From assembly GCA_003344405.1 (NCBI GenBank), contig NOWV01000263.1, positions 1 to 64,000 on the forward strand: DNA of 64,000 bases. Direction: 5' to 3'. Below the pieces are notes generated by a model that was given only the letters and a program-made list of their open reading frames with translations, searched no databases and was not told the origin of the DNA. The position numbers were made by a program, and so were the translations under genes. Shown here piece after piece: positions 17,685-29,530 of this stretch. The first letter of the stretch is position 1. The number at the start of each line of letters is the position of its first letter. Source of the stretch: Trichoplax sp. H2. Lineage: Eukaryota > Placozoa > Uniplacotomia > Trichoplacea.

Positions 17685-18260
17685 AGTAGTAGATATGCCG
17701 ATGGCAGTGTTACATAATGGATCATATTCATGTTCCGTTTGTCAATCGTTTCTTAAGGCAACAGCACCAGATATGCCGATGGTAATGTTGCACAATATTC
17801 CAACTCCATTTATATATTTGTCTCTTAACTCAATCGTGGCAGACATGTCGATGATTGTACTGCGTAGTACATAATATTTAAGCTACTTTTATTCCTTGTT
17901 TCTAAACTGCATTAGACATGCGATAATAGTATTTAAAAGGACATGATTTTCAAGCTACTTTTACTAGTTGCCTCTTAACTTAACAGTAGTCGACATGCCG
18001 AGACCAGTATTACATCGTGCCTAATATTCAAGTTGCTTTTACTACTCCTTTCTTAACTCAACAGTAGTAGACATACCGATGGCCGTATTACAAAATATTC
18101 AAGTTACATTTTATGATTCCTCTTTGATTCAATGGTAGATGACATGCCGATATCCCTATTGCATAGTATTCAATTTTTTTGGTACTTGTCTCTTCACTCA
18201 ATAGGCTTGCTGTAGTCTTTACAACTCTTGCCGAGCTAGTCAACATGCCAGTTATTAATC
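17685..18260. repeat. Degenerate ~75-80-bp tandem repeat
   Basis: A motif close to gtagacatgccgatggc, followed by tattacat and then by a pyrimidine-rich stretch with cttaactcaa, recurs at about 17691, 17770, 17840, 17990, 18070, 18145 and 18245. Spacing is mostly 70-80 bp, with one double interval. Copies have diverged by substitutions and small indels. The short plus-strand frame at 17611-17874 is a product of these repeats. Confidence 0.7.
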
Positions 18261-19242
18261 ATATTCAAGTTATGTCTATATTATCTCATCATTTAGGTAA
18301 AAGCTATCTTTGCCACTTTTGGGATTGCTGGTGAAGCAGTACTCATGCTAGTTAGAGCAAGAGTTACTTTTAACTGCATCGATGGCGGTACAAGATGCAG
18401 TGTAATACCTTACTGTAGTACAGCATGCTAGCCGAGAAGATTCCGCTAGCCATACGTTTCTGCCAACAGCCATACTGTTATGGTAATACAGAAATTAAAA
18501 GAAAAGTACAAGAATGCATCATTATGCTGTATTTGCAGTTCTAATAAATATGGGAAATTTTTGTTTGTTTTGCTGGCAAACCAGTATCGTCTTGTCTCAT
18601 GGTCAGCAGCGCTAAGCATCAATACACAGTGATTTACAAACTTTTAAAATGAATGATGATAACGTGCTGAGTGCTTTGCGTAGTATTTACTAATTATGCC
18701 ATTAGAGTGCAATCATGGAGCAGTACATCAAAATAAGCTATAAAAGATATCTTCCACTTGATGTACCTATTGTAACTTATATTGCTCTACACAGTAGTTG
18801 TATTTTAATCAGCGACGAGCATTTCCTTGCTACTTGCTAACAAGGCGATGGATATGACCTGATAAAATAAAGCAGTGGTACAGCCTATCCATAAAATCAA
18901 TTCCAAGTAGACATACTGTAGAATAGTAGTCATGAAGATCTGTATCAGGAGATGATTGATTTTTACTCTTTAGAATCAGCAATCTACAATAGCATCGGGA
19001 TCGAATGCATACTTGGACTTTATCCTTTATTCAAAATAAGTTGTGCGATATGATAATAATCCTGAAAGCGGCAGAGCGGATACTGGCTAATTACTCGTAG
19101 AATTAATGATTACTGTACACGAAACAACTTAGTTGAAATCGATCAAGATGTTAAGCTGACAAATAAAGCTACTACCGCTATCATTTCCTAGTCAATGTTG
19201 AACAGTCCAATCTTTAAAATGCGTTTCGATCCAACCTATTTA

Positions 19243-19570
19243 AGCTGTCATCAATAGGCTATCGAACGTCCAATCTATGCCAATGATAATTATAATTTAA
19301 GAGCTGTATTTGATTACGCTAAGGATTGCAAATACGCCAGACTGAGGCAGAGGAATAGCCATGACAGCTGCATGTGGATGATAGGGTAATACCTGCGGAG
19401 TGATCTAGCTTTAGCAGCCATCAAGAGGCTCTAGAATATCTGAATCATGCCCATGATCATTTAAGAGCTGAGCTTGATACTGCTAGCTTACTATAAATAT
19501 GGCAGAGTCAGTTCGAGAAATAGCCATGGCTGTACCATGTGGATGATCGAGTATTAATTATGCCTACACT
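19243..19570. repeat. Degenerate 170-bp direct duplication
   Basis: Two copies start at about 19243 and 19413, a period of 170 bp. Shared landmarks in order are a catcaa(t/g)aggct motif, a tttaagagctg motif, a block ending aatagccatg, and a catgtggatgat motif. Divergence is substantial, so the duplication is not recent. No coding potential is seen. Confidence 0.65.
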
Positions 19571-19846
19571 GCACTGTTTAGACAGCACGATGGGTGGGTG
19601 GAATGAGAAAAAACCATTTTGCTAAAAGCTTCTTTCTGTATAAAGCCTGCAATCTGTTGGGCTGTTTGCTACCATGCTTTTGCTACTAATCCACTACGCG
19701 CAAACGCCGCAACGAAGCAATACCTAACAGACAGACTGAAAAGACCTGACCAATAATTCATACTCTATAGAATCCAAGAAACAACTATACGACAAGGAAA
19801 GTAGCAGCAAGGCGAATTTTTGGTCAGTCTATCTCCATCGTTCACC

Positions 19847-22800
19847 ATGCCGCAGCCATTAGAGACTTTTGACCATAATTATAAAGTATTAATAGTTGGT
19901 GATAGTGGCGTTGGTAAAACGTGCGTCCTCTTAAGGTTTAAAGACAATGATTTTCAGTCAACGCTTTTAAGCACCATAGGTAAGTCTTGTGATTATTCTT
20001 ATTAGCAATCTATTCTAGGCTGATTAATTGATAGGACATACTAATGTAAATGATACAGTGATTGCCATCCATTACGTTCATGATGAGTGCCAATCGAGTG
20101 GAAAATGGACTCTGTAACATTCATTAATTAATTATAGATCGTCTAGTATCACATTTGTTGATCGTGATCAATGGCGAGTAGTGTATGGATGTTGTATCCA
20201 AGTTTCCATCACCGGTTATAAAGTAAAGGAATAGCAACACGTTGTAGCTCATCTTGTCAATCATCGCTCTCGATCATAATCCTTAGCAACTCAATAGAGT
20301 TGTCCATTAAGAGCAATAGAGTATGAGATTGCCTTCAAAATTCATCGGTAGAGTGTAGATTCTACTGTAGAACCACTGTCTACATTACCTTGATGATCAT
20401 CATTATTGCAATGGATAGAAATGATTATTCGGCTACTGATGAATTTACATAGTAACATGTCCAATTCTTGACAGTGCTGTCCATATCGTATCATGGCTAA
20501 ATTTTGCAATCGCTAGAAATGGATTTGACACCAGTTCAACTGGCAATTACTATGCTTTATTTGGCATTAACCATCCGATAGCGATGTCCACGATTAGAGC
20601 AATACCTTATAAAAGCTATTCCTATCACGATAATAACGGATTGCAATCGATCTGATGATGTCATTTTATATAGTATCGAAGTACTGGCTATTGGATGGCG
20701 TAGGACTTTTACGATTACGATTAGAACTCATTCCAGTTGATGTGAATTCAATTATTTAACACTAGTATGACCAGTGGCGATTGCTTGATATGGTATTGAT
20801 CGTCAGATGTCGATTTCTGCCACTGTTGATGATTATGATAATAATTCATTCTCATCGATATGAATTATTTGGTATGGTATTGAGTATCCCATGTCGATTG
20901 CGAGGATAACTTATTCCAATCGATATGAATTACTGGACGCTAGTTAGTCATGATTATTAGTCATGGTATTGGCTATCCGATTTCTTCGACTGCTAGTAAT
21001 AACTCATTCCAATCGACAGGCATCAAGGATACTAGTTAGTGATGTGATTGGGATAGGGTATTGATCATCCGATATTGATTTATATAGTGGTAATCACTCA
21101 TTCAAATCGATATGATCTCTTTGACACTAGTTAGTCTGCTAGTGATGATTCTATAGGGTATATATTTTAGAGGATGCAAAGGTCATATGAATGGTCCCCA
21201 AATGTTTACCATCAACACTGAATCGTTCCGATAATAATTTTACTACTGGAGCATGAATTATTTCACATAGTATTGATCATCCGATGCCGACTTTGATGAC
21301 TACTACCTACATATACCGTATAATGGATAGCCATCGATCGATGAATTTTCCAAATCTGTTGGATCCATCATTCTTATTTGTCACGGTTTTAATCCTCATC
21401 CGATGTCGATTTCTATCACTACGGCAATCGGACTAATGACTAGTAGCAATCGGTATGAAATAGTTGACACTAGTTAGACTAGTGGTAAATATTATTTTGA
21501 CTGCTGCAAATACCGTATAATGGATAGCCATCGATGGATGTATTTTCGACATCCGTTTGATCCATCATTCTTATTTGATATGGTTTTGATCATCCAATAT
21601 CGATTTCTACCTCTGCGGCAATTAGCCTAATGACTAGTGACAATCGATATGAAATAGTTGACACTAGTTAGACGATTGGTAATTATATATTTATATTTTG
21701 ACTACTGACTGTAATACTGTATAATGGATAGCCATCGATCGATAAATTTTCCACATCCGTTTGATTCATTAGTCTTACTTGACATGATTTTAATTATCAG
21801 ATGTCCATTTCTACTACTGCGGCAATGAGACTAAGGACTAGTGGCAATCGATATGAAATAGTAACGCACACGAGTTAGACGATTGGTAGTTATTTTCATT
21901 ATACCTACTGCATTATCGTATAATAGAAAAGCATCGATCGAGGATTTTTCAACATCCGTTTGATTCATCATTCTTATTTGACATGGTTTTAATCATCAGA
22001 TGTTGATTTTTACCAATACAGCAATGAGACTAGTAACTAGTAGCAATCGATACGAAATGGTTGATACTAGGTAGACTAGTGGCAATTAATTATTTTATAT
22101 GGTATTGGTGATCCCATGTCGATTTTTAGGACGACTGATTGCTATCGATATGTAATTGACACCGGTTTGATTCATGATGATTATATATAATTATTTTATT
22201 GGGTATTGACGTACGGGTAGCCGGTTTTATCATTACCAATAAAATTGCAGTCGATATCAAATCTTTGGCGCTAGTTGGACTTGTAATGATTAATTATTTA
22301 CATCGATAGTATTGGCCATCACATGTCGAGTTTTACATCGACAGTAATAAACGGATTGCTATCGACATGCATTATTTAACGCTAATTTGACTATTGATGA
22401 TTATTTTCCATCGATAGTAATAGCGGATAGCTATCGACCTGAATTATTTGACGCTAGTTTGATTAGTGATGATGTTTTTAAATCGAAACTATTGCCTATC
22501 AGCTATCGATTTTTACCACTACTGTAATAACTGATTGCTAATGACTTTACGGTAATTATTTTGACGTTTGACTAATGATGCTTATTTTACATCGATAATA
22601 TTGCCATCAGATGTCGATTTTTACCACTGCTATAATACCTGATTGCTATCGTGATGAATTGATTAGTTTAAATACTGTACATATTCGTATACTCGTATTT
22701 ATTTAACTTTGATCCAGTGTCAGTTTTCACCATGACTGTAATAACTGGCAGCTATCGAAAGGGGTGAATGAACAGTTGCATACTAAACATGCACTTTCCG

Positions 22801-25034
22801 CTGCACGCTAGACTGCATAGTCAATTAGTAACTGCTGTGGATTTTAATCAATTCGATATGCCGGGCTATCTTTTAAAGATAACGTAGAGAGAATTACTTC
22901 CTAATGAATAGCCTGAAAATAACATACAGGAACATTGATGAAAGTATTCTAAAAATGTAATTACGCTCTTAATTTATAAACGATGGAATGGCTATTATTC
23001 TATGAAAATTGTACAGTACTTCTTGATAGAAAATTCACTCTCGGTATTGTTATTCATTTATAGTTATAGAGTTATGATATATCTTGGTTATAATTGACAT
23101 AGTGCTTATGGTTAAGGAAATGTTTCATTATATCTTTGAAATACGTAATAATTTTCATCATAAACCTCTCCACAAATTTTTTTAGTAAAAATAATTTGAC
23201 AATATAATAAGTTTATAACATGGATTTATTGAAGCAGAGTTGTCCCTAAATTGAGTGACTAAATTCTGCGTAACATGGACCAAATGTGATACAAAAAATA
23301 AATCTGTTGCATTTTTATTTTATTTTTTGTATCTAGCAAGACATTTTAAAATACGGGTAATTTGTATAAAATGAATCAGCCTAACTTCGTTAATGATACA
23401 CTACCGATGCTGAACAATATGCATACTGTAAACCTAGGATAAGTTAACAAACTGAATAATGACTTATCGTGGATATTATTTGTAATGTCCGCATAAATAT
23501 TGAACCTGTTTAATTGCATTGGCCATTATCCAAGATACGGCCATAATTACTTTCAACGAATTATTTACCATCTGTAGGTATTGATCTAGTCAACAAACAA
23601 GTCGTCGTTGATGATAAGAAAATTATGTTACAGATATGGTAAGATTTTGATTTCTTGTTGAATCTCGTTTTTCATATTAATAACTCGTATTCGATGGTGT
23701 TAAAGAATTTGATCAGATCGTATCCGTACTGTGTTACTATAAATTTACTCTGTAGGGATACTGCCGGTCAAGAAAGGTACAAAACTCTTACTAAAGCTTT
23801 CTATCGTGGTACTTCGGTAAGGAAAGAATATCATTATAATCAATCACGCAGCTAATGAAAGTAATTTCAATCAAGAATATGCTATAGTGACCAAAAATTT
23901 CGCTAAGTATCTGAATGTAAAATTTCTCTTAGGGCATACTACTTGTTTATGATATTACAAAGAAGAAGTCATTTGATAATATCCGTTACTGGATGAAATG
24001 TATTGCTGATGTTAGTATATGTGATAAAAATTTTGTTAACAATTATTCTAAATAAAATTGACGGTATTCTTGAGTACGGAATAGGCTGATAAAGATACGC
24101 TTATCAAAATATGAATAAATTGCCTAACGTAGTATAAACTCTAACTTTGAAGTGTTATAAGATCTTATTTAATGCTAAATACTGAAACAGTGTCTTAATT
24201 CTTTATCATTGTTTTAGTGTTACGATGGCGATTTAGAAAATGCACCGATACTCTTTATAGTTGGTAACAAGAATGATTTACCCAGAGAACGGAAAATCAA
24301 ATACGATGATGGACAATTAGTGAGTAATCCGCACATCAATTTCAATTACAGCTAACCAACCTATAGCAATTTTCTTATTGATATATTCACATAAACACCT
24401 TTTACTGAAATTAATAACGAAGCTCATCAGAATTTTACCTTTATAACCCTTAATATGCTCAGTAAGAAAAAAATATTGACTCTGTTCTATTAATAAATTT
24501 TTACAGTTAGCTATAAAATACAGTGTCAAGTTCTTTGAAACAAGCGCTTACACAAACTGCAATGTCAACGATGTAAGTCTTTTGATCTATGTAATCATAA
24601 TCTAATAACTGTAAAATAGTCTTGTCTTACGCTTACTTACTTAAACTAGTCTTAAAAATGACAGTGCAATGTGTTTGTTTAAAGTTAATGGCCATTAAAC
24701 AAATATTGATGATTATTATTAGGTATTTTACAGGCTGGCGGAAGATATGTATTATAATGTAAGTTCATGGCAGTGCAATCAAATTACGGCTTTATATTAA
24801 TGCTATAACATTTAACATATCTTCGTTCATTCTCATTATTTTAAAGATATAATAATATCGAATTATATAATTTATAGTAGCGTTGGTAAATTATAAAATT
24901 TATAAATCTTTGTGTTGTTTTAGTCAACTGGTAAAAGACACGTAACAGGTCCTGTGTTTAATGGCACTATCAAAGTTGATAGGAAAAAATCGACTCAAAG
25001 GAAAGAAAGTGACGGTGGACATAGTTGTTGTTAG
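19847..25034 (+). CDS. Rab-family small GTPase (Rab8/10/15-like)
   Basis: A Ras-superfamily GTPase that should cycle between GDP and GTP forms on membranes to direct vesicle traffic. Eight exons: 19847-19979, 23578-23638, 23756-23816, 23933-24010, 24218-24319, 24507-24572, 24723-24758 and 24924-25034, giving 215 residues from ATG at 19847. G1 is GDSGVGKT (18-25), effector Thr43 lies in STIGID, G3 is WDTAGQER (65-72), G4 is GNKND (127-131), G5 is ETSA (156-159), and the protein ends in Cys-Cys for double geranylgeranylation. [14 protein letters not shown] and RLAED point to the Rab8/10/13/15 group, but the residue after IGID is Leu where Rabs usually have Phe, and the stretch before G4 is somewhat long ([10 protein letters not shown]). 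I therefore leave the subtype open. Intron 1 is 3.6 kb and repeat-filled while the others are under 400 bp. Exon 7 is only 36 nt. Confidence 0.88.
20730..22690. repeat. Degenerate ~200-bp satellite-like repeat inside Rab intron 1
   Basis: The middle of this intron is an array. The clearest part is four units of about 200 bp whose accgtataatggatagcc-like block starts near 21316, 21512, 21717 and 21916. Each unit continues with catcgat, a ttttcca-catccgtttgat block, gatgtcgatttctacca, gactaatgactagt, atcgatatgaaatag and ttgacactagttaga. On either side, shorter relatives of the same motifs repeat at about 110-130 bp. Copies differ by many substitutions and indels. The motifs tcgat and ctagt recur throughout. 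Confidence 0.8.
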
Positions 25035-27333
25035 CCTCGAGTTATTTCAAAGTAATTTAACATATCCCTGAATTATCAATATTGAATAGTAGATTTCACG
25101 ACAATTTGCACATCATGAAGTACATTTACTATATGAAATTGAAACGGTATAGTGTACATTACATTATGTGCATTATACTATGGAGATGCATGTATATATA
25201 GCGGTAATACAAGAGCAGAATAAACTCAAATGCCATACTCTGTATAGAACTACTTTTTATAATCTATTTTGTTTATTAATCCTTGTGGCAAGTGCTAACA
25301 GTAGTATACTTTCCGTGACGAATCTCACAAGGTTTTGATATTTCAATGATAACTTATTGTTACATAAATCGCTTTTTACGTATTATGATTCTAGAAGGTA
25401 TACGGATATTTTAAAACGGCCTATAAGGATAAGTTGTTATAGCAAGTGATTCTAGTAAAATCATGATTTGATCTAAATACAGTTTTGAGATACGAGTGGT
25501 ATCAGTGACAAGCAAACGTTGGGTATCACTGTATTTATGTCTTATGATTAATTCGTAAAGCCGGACATAATTTCTCGTCTGGTATTAACCATATAATTAT
25601 TTTAACTTTCAAGTTATTTAATAAGCTGCAGTTCTATAAGAAGATAAATCATATCAAAGGTATTTCTAGTATTATATTAACGGATCTAGTTTATTTATTA
25701 AGCAGTAATATTTCGACTTAAAACCATATATAACGGAAGTGATAAAAAATAACAAATGTATTAGCGATAGAATCAGTTTTAACCTATGTATTAATAACTT
25801 CATAACCAGAGTTGTTTTATTTTGACCATATTATTTGATTGATAAATGCTACAAAGATAAAATTCAGTAACCAACTTGTATAAGAATTTGTATCAAAATG
25901 TATCATTAAGCATCGCAATAAATTGGTAGTAATGTTTGGAACTTGAAATACATTAAGCTGTTAATTGTTGCAAAATTGTTATACAGATATATATCTTAAG
26001 AAATAGAATACGTATTTTATAAACTTCAAGGTAATGACAATAAATTTGCTAAAGTTAACCAAGTGAGATATTGCCAACAACTATAATTTGTTTTTCATAT
26101 TAGTGGTGCAGATGTTATACGCGTAAATATCGCTAGCTAAATTATAAGCTAACACACGGGTCAGGCCAACTTATTCTAGAGCAAAAATATAGTCTCTCGT
26201 TGCCCCCTTCGCTGAACCTGAAGTTCAAAATATTGATTATGAATAAGTTCGAAACTATTTATTATAATTATGGGAAATGATCTGTAAGATAGAAACCTAA
26301 CTATCAGTTTGCTCATTACAATGCTAGCGTAAAGAATCTGAACGTGTTGTGCAGGATAAATATCTCCATTCAGTCATTACCTTAAGTCAACAATCTATTC
26401 GATTTTGATGAAATCTTGGATCATATCCCAGTTACTACTTGTTCAAGTTTTCGCGAAATTAGATTTAAGAAGAGGGTCTAAAGTACTTTACTGCCAATAA
26501 TGAACGGGAATTTATTCAAAATCTTAGCCATATTAGGATTTTAACTGTATATATATCTCACTAATTTATTTTCTAATCGAGTTTTAAAACAAATTTATGG
26601 CCTCCACAACTTAATTTACGGGAAGCTAACAACCGCAACACAATAAACCTTTTAAATTATTCTGACATCTCGAAAATATTTCTGCATAATCTAATTCTAC
26701 CTTACTATAAATATGACAGCGATTCAATTAATTTAGAATTAAGCACAACCTAAACAAGTCATGCGAAATTGAAGGCATATGAATCTTGTTACTGCCAGAT
26801 ATTACCATTGTACATAGTACGAAATCAACACTAGTTAAAATGAGTAGGTTTAAAATTCAATCGGATAAACTATGCAAAAAATATCCCATAAGAATATAAC
26901 ACGTGATTTTAAAAATTATAAATTTACATTATTAAGCTCCGTTGAAGAGTTATAAATATTATGTAGTCGCTACCTCATGCTATAATAGCAATTTAATAGA
27001 CATACGGTCAGGGTATCAGTAACAACTTCAAAATGGAACTTCATGTTAAACATGAAAGTACGTAAACTCATATAATTTGGATTACGATACACTATATACA
27101 TGTGTTGAAAGATGATATCATCACAAAAAATGATTCTTTTTCTTAATTAAAGGTTGCTGATTCTTTCTAGAAATTAGTTCACATTGCCACAACAGCCAAT
27201 ATTGTACCGATTAACTGTAAATACCAGTACACCTTTATAGTAATTAGAATACGTTAAAATTACGATAGCTCTTCTATTGTAATAACTGCTATCTCTATAT
27301 ACAGATACATGGACTCTTTCTCCAAACATAGCC
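25035..27333. other. Intergenic region between two convergent Rab genes
   Basis: About 2.3 kb of AT-rich DNA between the stop codons of the plus-strand and minus-strand Rab genes. I find no exon, RNA gene or tandem repeat. A minus-strand open frame at 27174-27368 overlaps the end of the next gene in another frame and is discussed under rejected items. Confidence 0.5.
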
Positions 27334-28943
27334 TCAACAAGAGCATGAATTTGCTTCTTTCGAGTCATTCGTAACAGAATTTAATCGGCTAGATCCATCG
27401 ATTTTATCGTTGCTATTTGATAATCCATCGATTACATGCTTATTACCAAGAGAATATTCCCTTGCTATCGCGAAGCAAACTTCTAAGAAAATTTCTGATA
27501 TGCCTGCGAAACGACATCGGAAAATAAGCTATCAGATTTAGTATATGTTATTACACCTCTATTTCTTAATAAGATTCCTAGCTTTACCTTCGCCGGTAGC
27601 TGCAGAAGTTTCCATATATATGGCTGAATTATCATGGGCTAGTTCCAATCCATCTTCTTTACTGACAACCCGTTGATCAGCTAAATCAGATTTGTTTCCA
27701 ACAATGCCTAAAACTATTTGACGAACCCATAATTATCAGTTCAGTAAAAATAACTTGTACATTATCATTTAAATTAATTTGAAAACTTACTCAAGGATTT
27801 ATCAGACGTGTTTTTATGCAATTCTTTAGGTGATAAAATTAGAGGTAGTGTTTAGTTGATCACTTTTAAAGCATAAGTCACTTTAGATTTATTTTTGCAG
27901 CATAGGTTTATACTGCAAATATAAGTATATGCCTGTTTGCGATAGTGTTAGCATTATATTAGCAATACCTTCAATCCATCCTTTGGTAGCTTCAAAAGTA
28001 CTAGAGTCAGTAATATCATAAACAATTATCGCCGCTTGTGCTTTGCGATAGTAGAGTGGCGTCTATTGAAATAAACGATATATCAAATTATAGGCAGGTC
28101 AGCAACTATGATGAGAAAGGGTGTCAGAGAAATTTTAGACATAAATGTGACTATACAAAGCTACTCATGCACTATATTTTTTGCGTTAAAATTCTTACCA
28201 TAGATCTAAACCTAAACGTGGAAAAAAAGTATGCAGTTAGGTATGAGAAATGAAATTGTTATCATACTAGTAGTTATGTTACCTTTCTTGTCCAGCAGTA
28301 TCCCAAATTTGTAAATGAAATTTGATGTTGTCAACGTGTCTGCAATTTACAAACATTGAACAAATTACTTTAACGAATCTACAATTTAAAAGTAGTTCGT
28401 ATTATTGTGATCAGTTAAGAAACTACTACAGCGATGTAGCTTGTTGCGATCAGTCTTTTACTTTGGTCAAAGCCAATACACATCTAATTCTTTTCTGGTA
28501 TTAGATTCAATTATTAGTGTTGTAGGAATTTCAATTCTATTTACTGTGAATGCATATTCAGTATACAGTATACACCTATCTAATGGATGAATATTTGCTA
28601 CAGGCTGATCTTAAAAATGTTATCGGATCTAGTTGAAACTAAACAATTCAATATATCTGTGAAAAAGGATAGTATTATATTTGACTTACACAATATTTGT
28701 AAAAAAGGATGCTCCGATTGTGGAATTACAGGCTAAAGGATTCCTTCGTTTCAGGTAGCGCAGAACGATCGAGCTTTTCCCGACATCTTTTTTGAAAAAG
28801 ATTTCATGTACAGTTAAATCAACTATTCATGTCATATGTTAATAACACTGGACTCTTTGGCATGCTATGTACAGTAAACCTACATCTCTACAGATACTAC
28901 CACTAAGTGAACTATTGCTGCCTTCAGCCTGCAAACCTTTCAT
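27334..28943 (-). CDS. Rab5/Rab22-like small GTPase
   Basis: A second Rab GTPase, closest by motif to the endosomal Rab5/21/22 group. Minus-strand exons: 28943-28892 (candidate first exon), 28786-28690, 28339-28283, 28211-28199 (a 13-nt microexon), 28062-27969, 27823-27791, 27713-27588 and 27503-27334. Together these give 213 residues. The switch I region reads STIGASF (39-45), typical of Rab5/22; G3 is WDTAGQER (62-69); after the microexon RSM-TPLYYR and AAIIVYDIT follow; G4 is GNKSD, G5 is ETSA, and the protein ends SCSC, a CXC prenylation signal. The weak part is the start: the candidate exon completes a P-loop GSIYVGKS that fits GxxxxGKS, but the preceding residues are polar, not the usual beta strand. 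The true first exon may lie elsewhere. All other junctions are well supported by phase and alignment to the family. Confidence 0.82.
28199..28211 (-). other. 13-nt microexon of Rab5/22-like gene
   Basis: On the minus strand, an acceptor ending in gtttag is followed by 13 nt (gtttagatctatg) and the donor gtaaga. The flanking exons end in phase 2 and begin in phase 0, so exactly 13 nt restores the frame. It encodes the end of Arg plus Phe-Arg-Ser-Met, which fills the gap between GQER and TPLYYR, where Rab proteins carry a four-residue linker. Confidence 0.8.
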
Positions 28944-29271
28944 AATTACAATCGACTACTCTATACGTATAAAAAATAATATATGCCTGCATATATAAGT
29001 GATGTAGTAATCTAGATATTTAGGGCAATACTGCATTACTTCTAATTGAGTGAATACTGGTTGGTATACTATGGTTGAAATAATAATGGCATTCTTCAAA
29101 ACTATCATTTTTACGTCATCGAGAGGACGATAATTTTATTTAGCTGAGTTATTCTATCGCACTACATTGTCTGTCCTTTCAATTTTGTTTATATTGGCAA
29201 TCTTGCAGGTTACGTGTATCGATGTACGGCGATAATTTCCATATGTGGCATAAAATACTGCGATCTCAATA
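28944..29271. other. Non-coding region upstream of the minus-strand Rab
   Basis: Nothing recognisable except that the promoter of the minus-strand Rab should lie here. Toward the right end, degenerate forms of the 60-bp repeat (gataatttccat with gcataaaatactg) begin. Confidence 0.4.
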
Positions 29272-29450
29272 CTGTACTATATGATGATGATTTTTATCCA
29301 AAGTGGTAGCAAAGTAGTTTGCATACATTGCTGTACTAAATGATGATGATTTTCATCCAAACTGGTAGCAAAGTAGCTTGATACGTATTGCTGTACTATA
29401 TGATGATAATTTTATCCAAACTGGTTTAGCAAAGTAGTTTGCATACATTG
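29272..29450. repeat. 60-bp tandem repeat, three copies plus degenerate flanks
   Basis: Units begin with ctgtacta at 29272, 29331 and 29391, so the period is 60 bp. Each continues with atgatgatgatttt, atccaaa, tggtagcaaagtag and a gcatacattg-like end. Degenerate relatives flank the array at about 29228-29265 and 29473-29530 (gataatttccatgcaaaccggtagc). The copies agree at most positions. Confidence 0.85.
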
Positions 29451-29530
29451 TTCTTCCTATTTCGCTTGTACAGGGCATAAAATACTATAATATCTGGTGA
29501 TAATTTCCATGCAAACCGGTAGCTAAGCAG

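Noticed and set aside
19820-19846. Longer start of the Rab gene at 19820
   Set aside because: That codon is TTG; the ATG at 19847 gives a normal Rab N-terminal length.
27174-27368. Minus-strand frame ending CCGNVN, at first read as the prenylated C terminus of a Rab
   Set aside because: It is in a different frame from the Rab exons. The phase-consistent last exon ends at 27334 with SCSC, itself a proper CXC signal.
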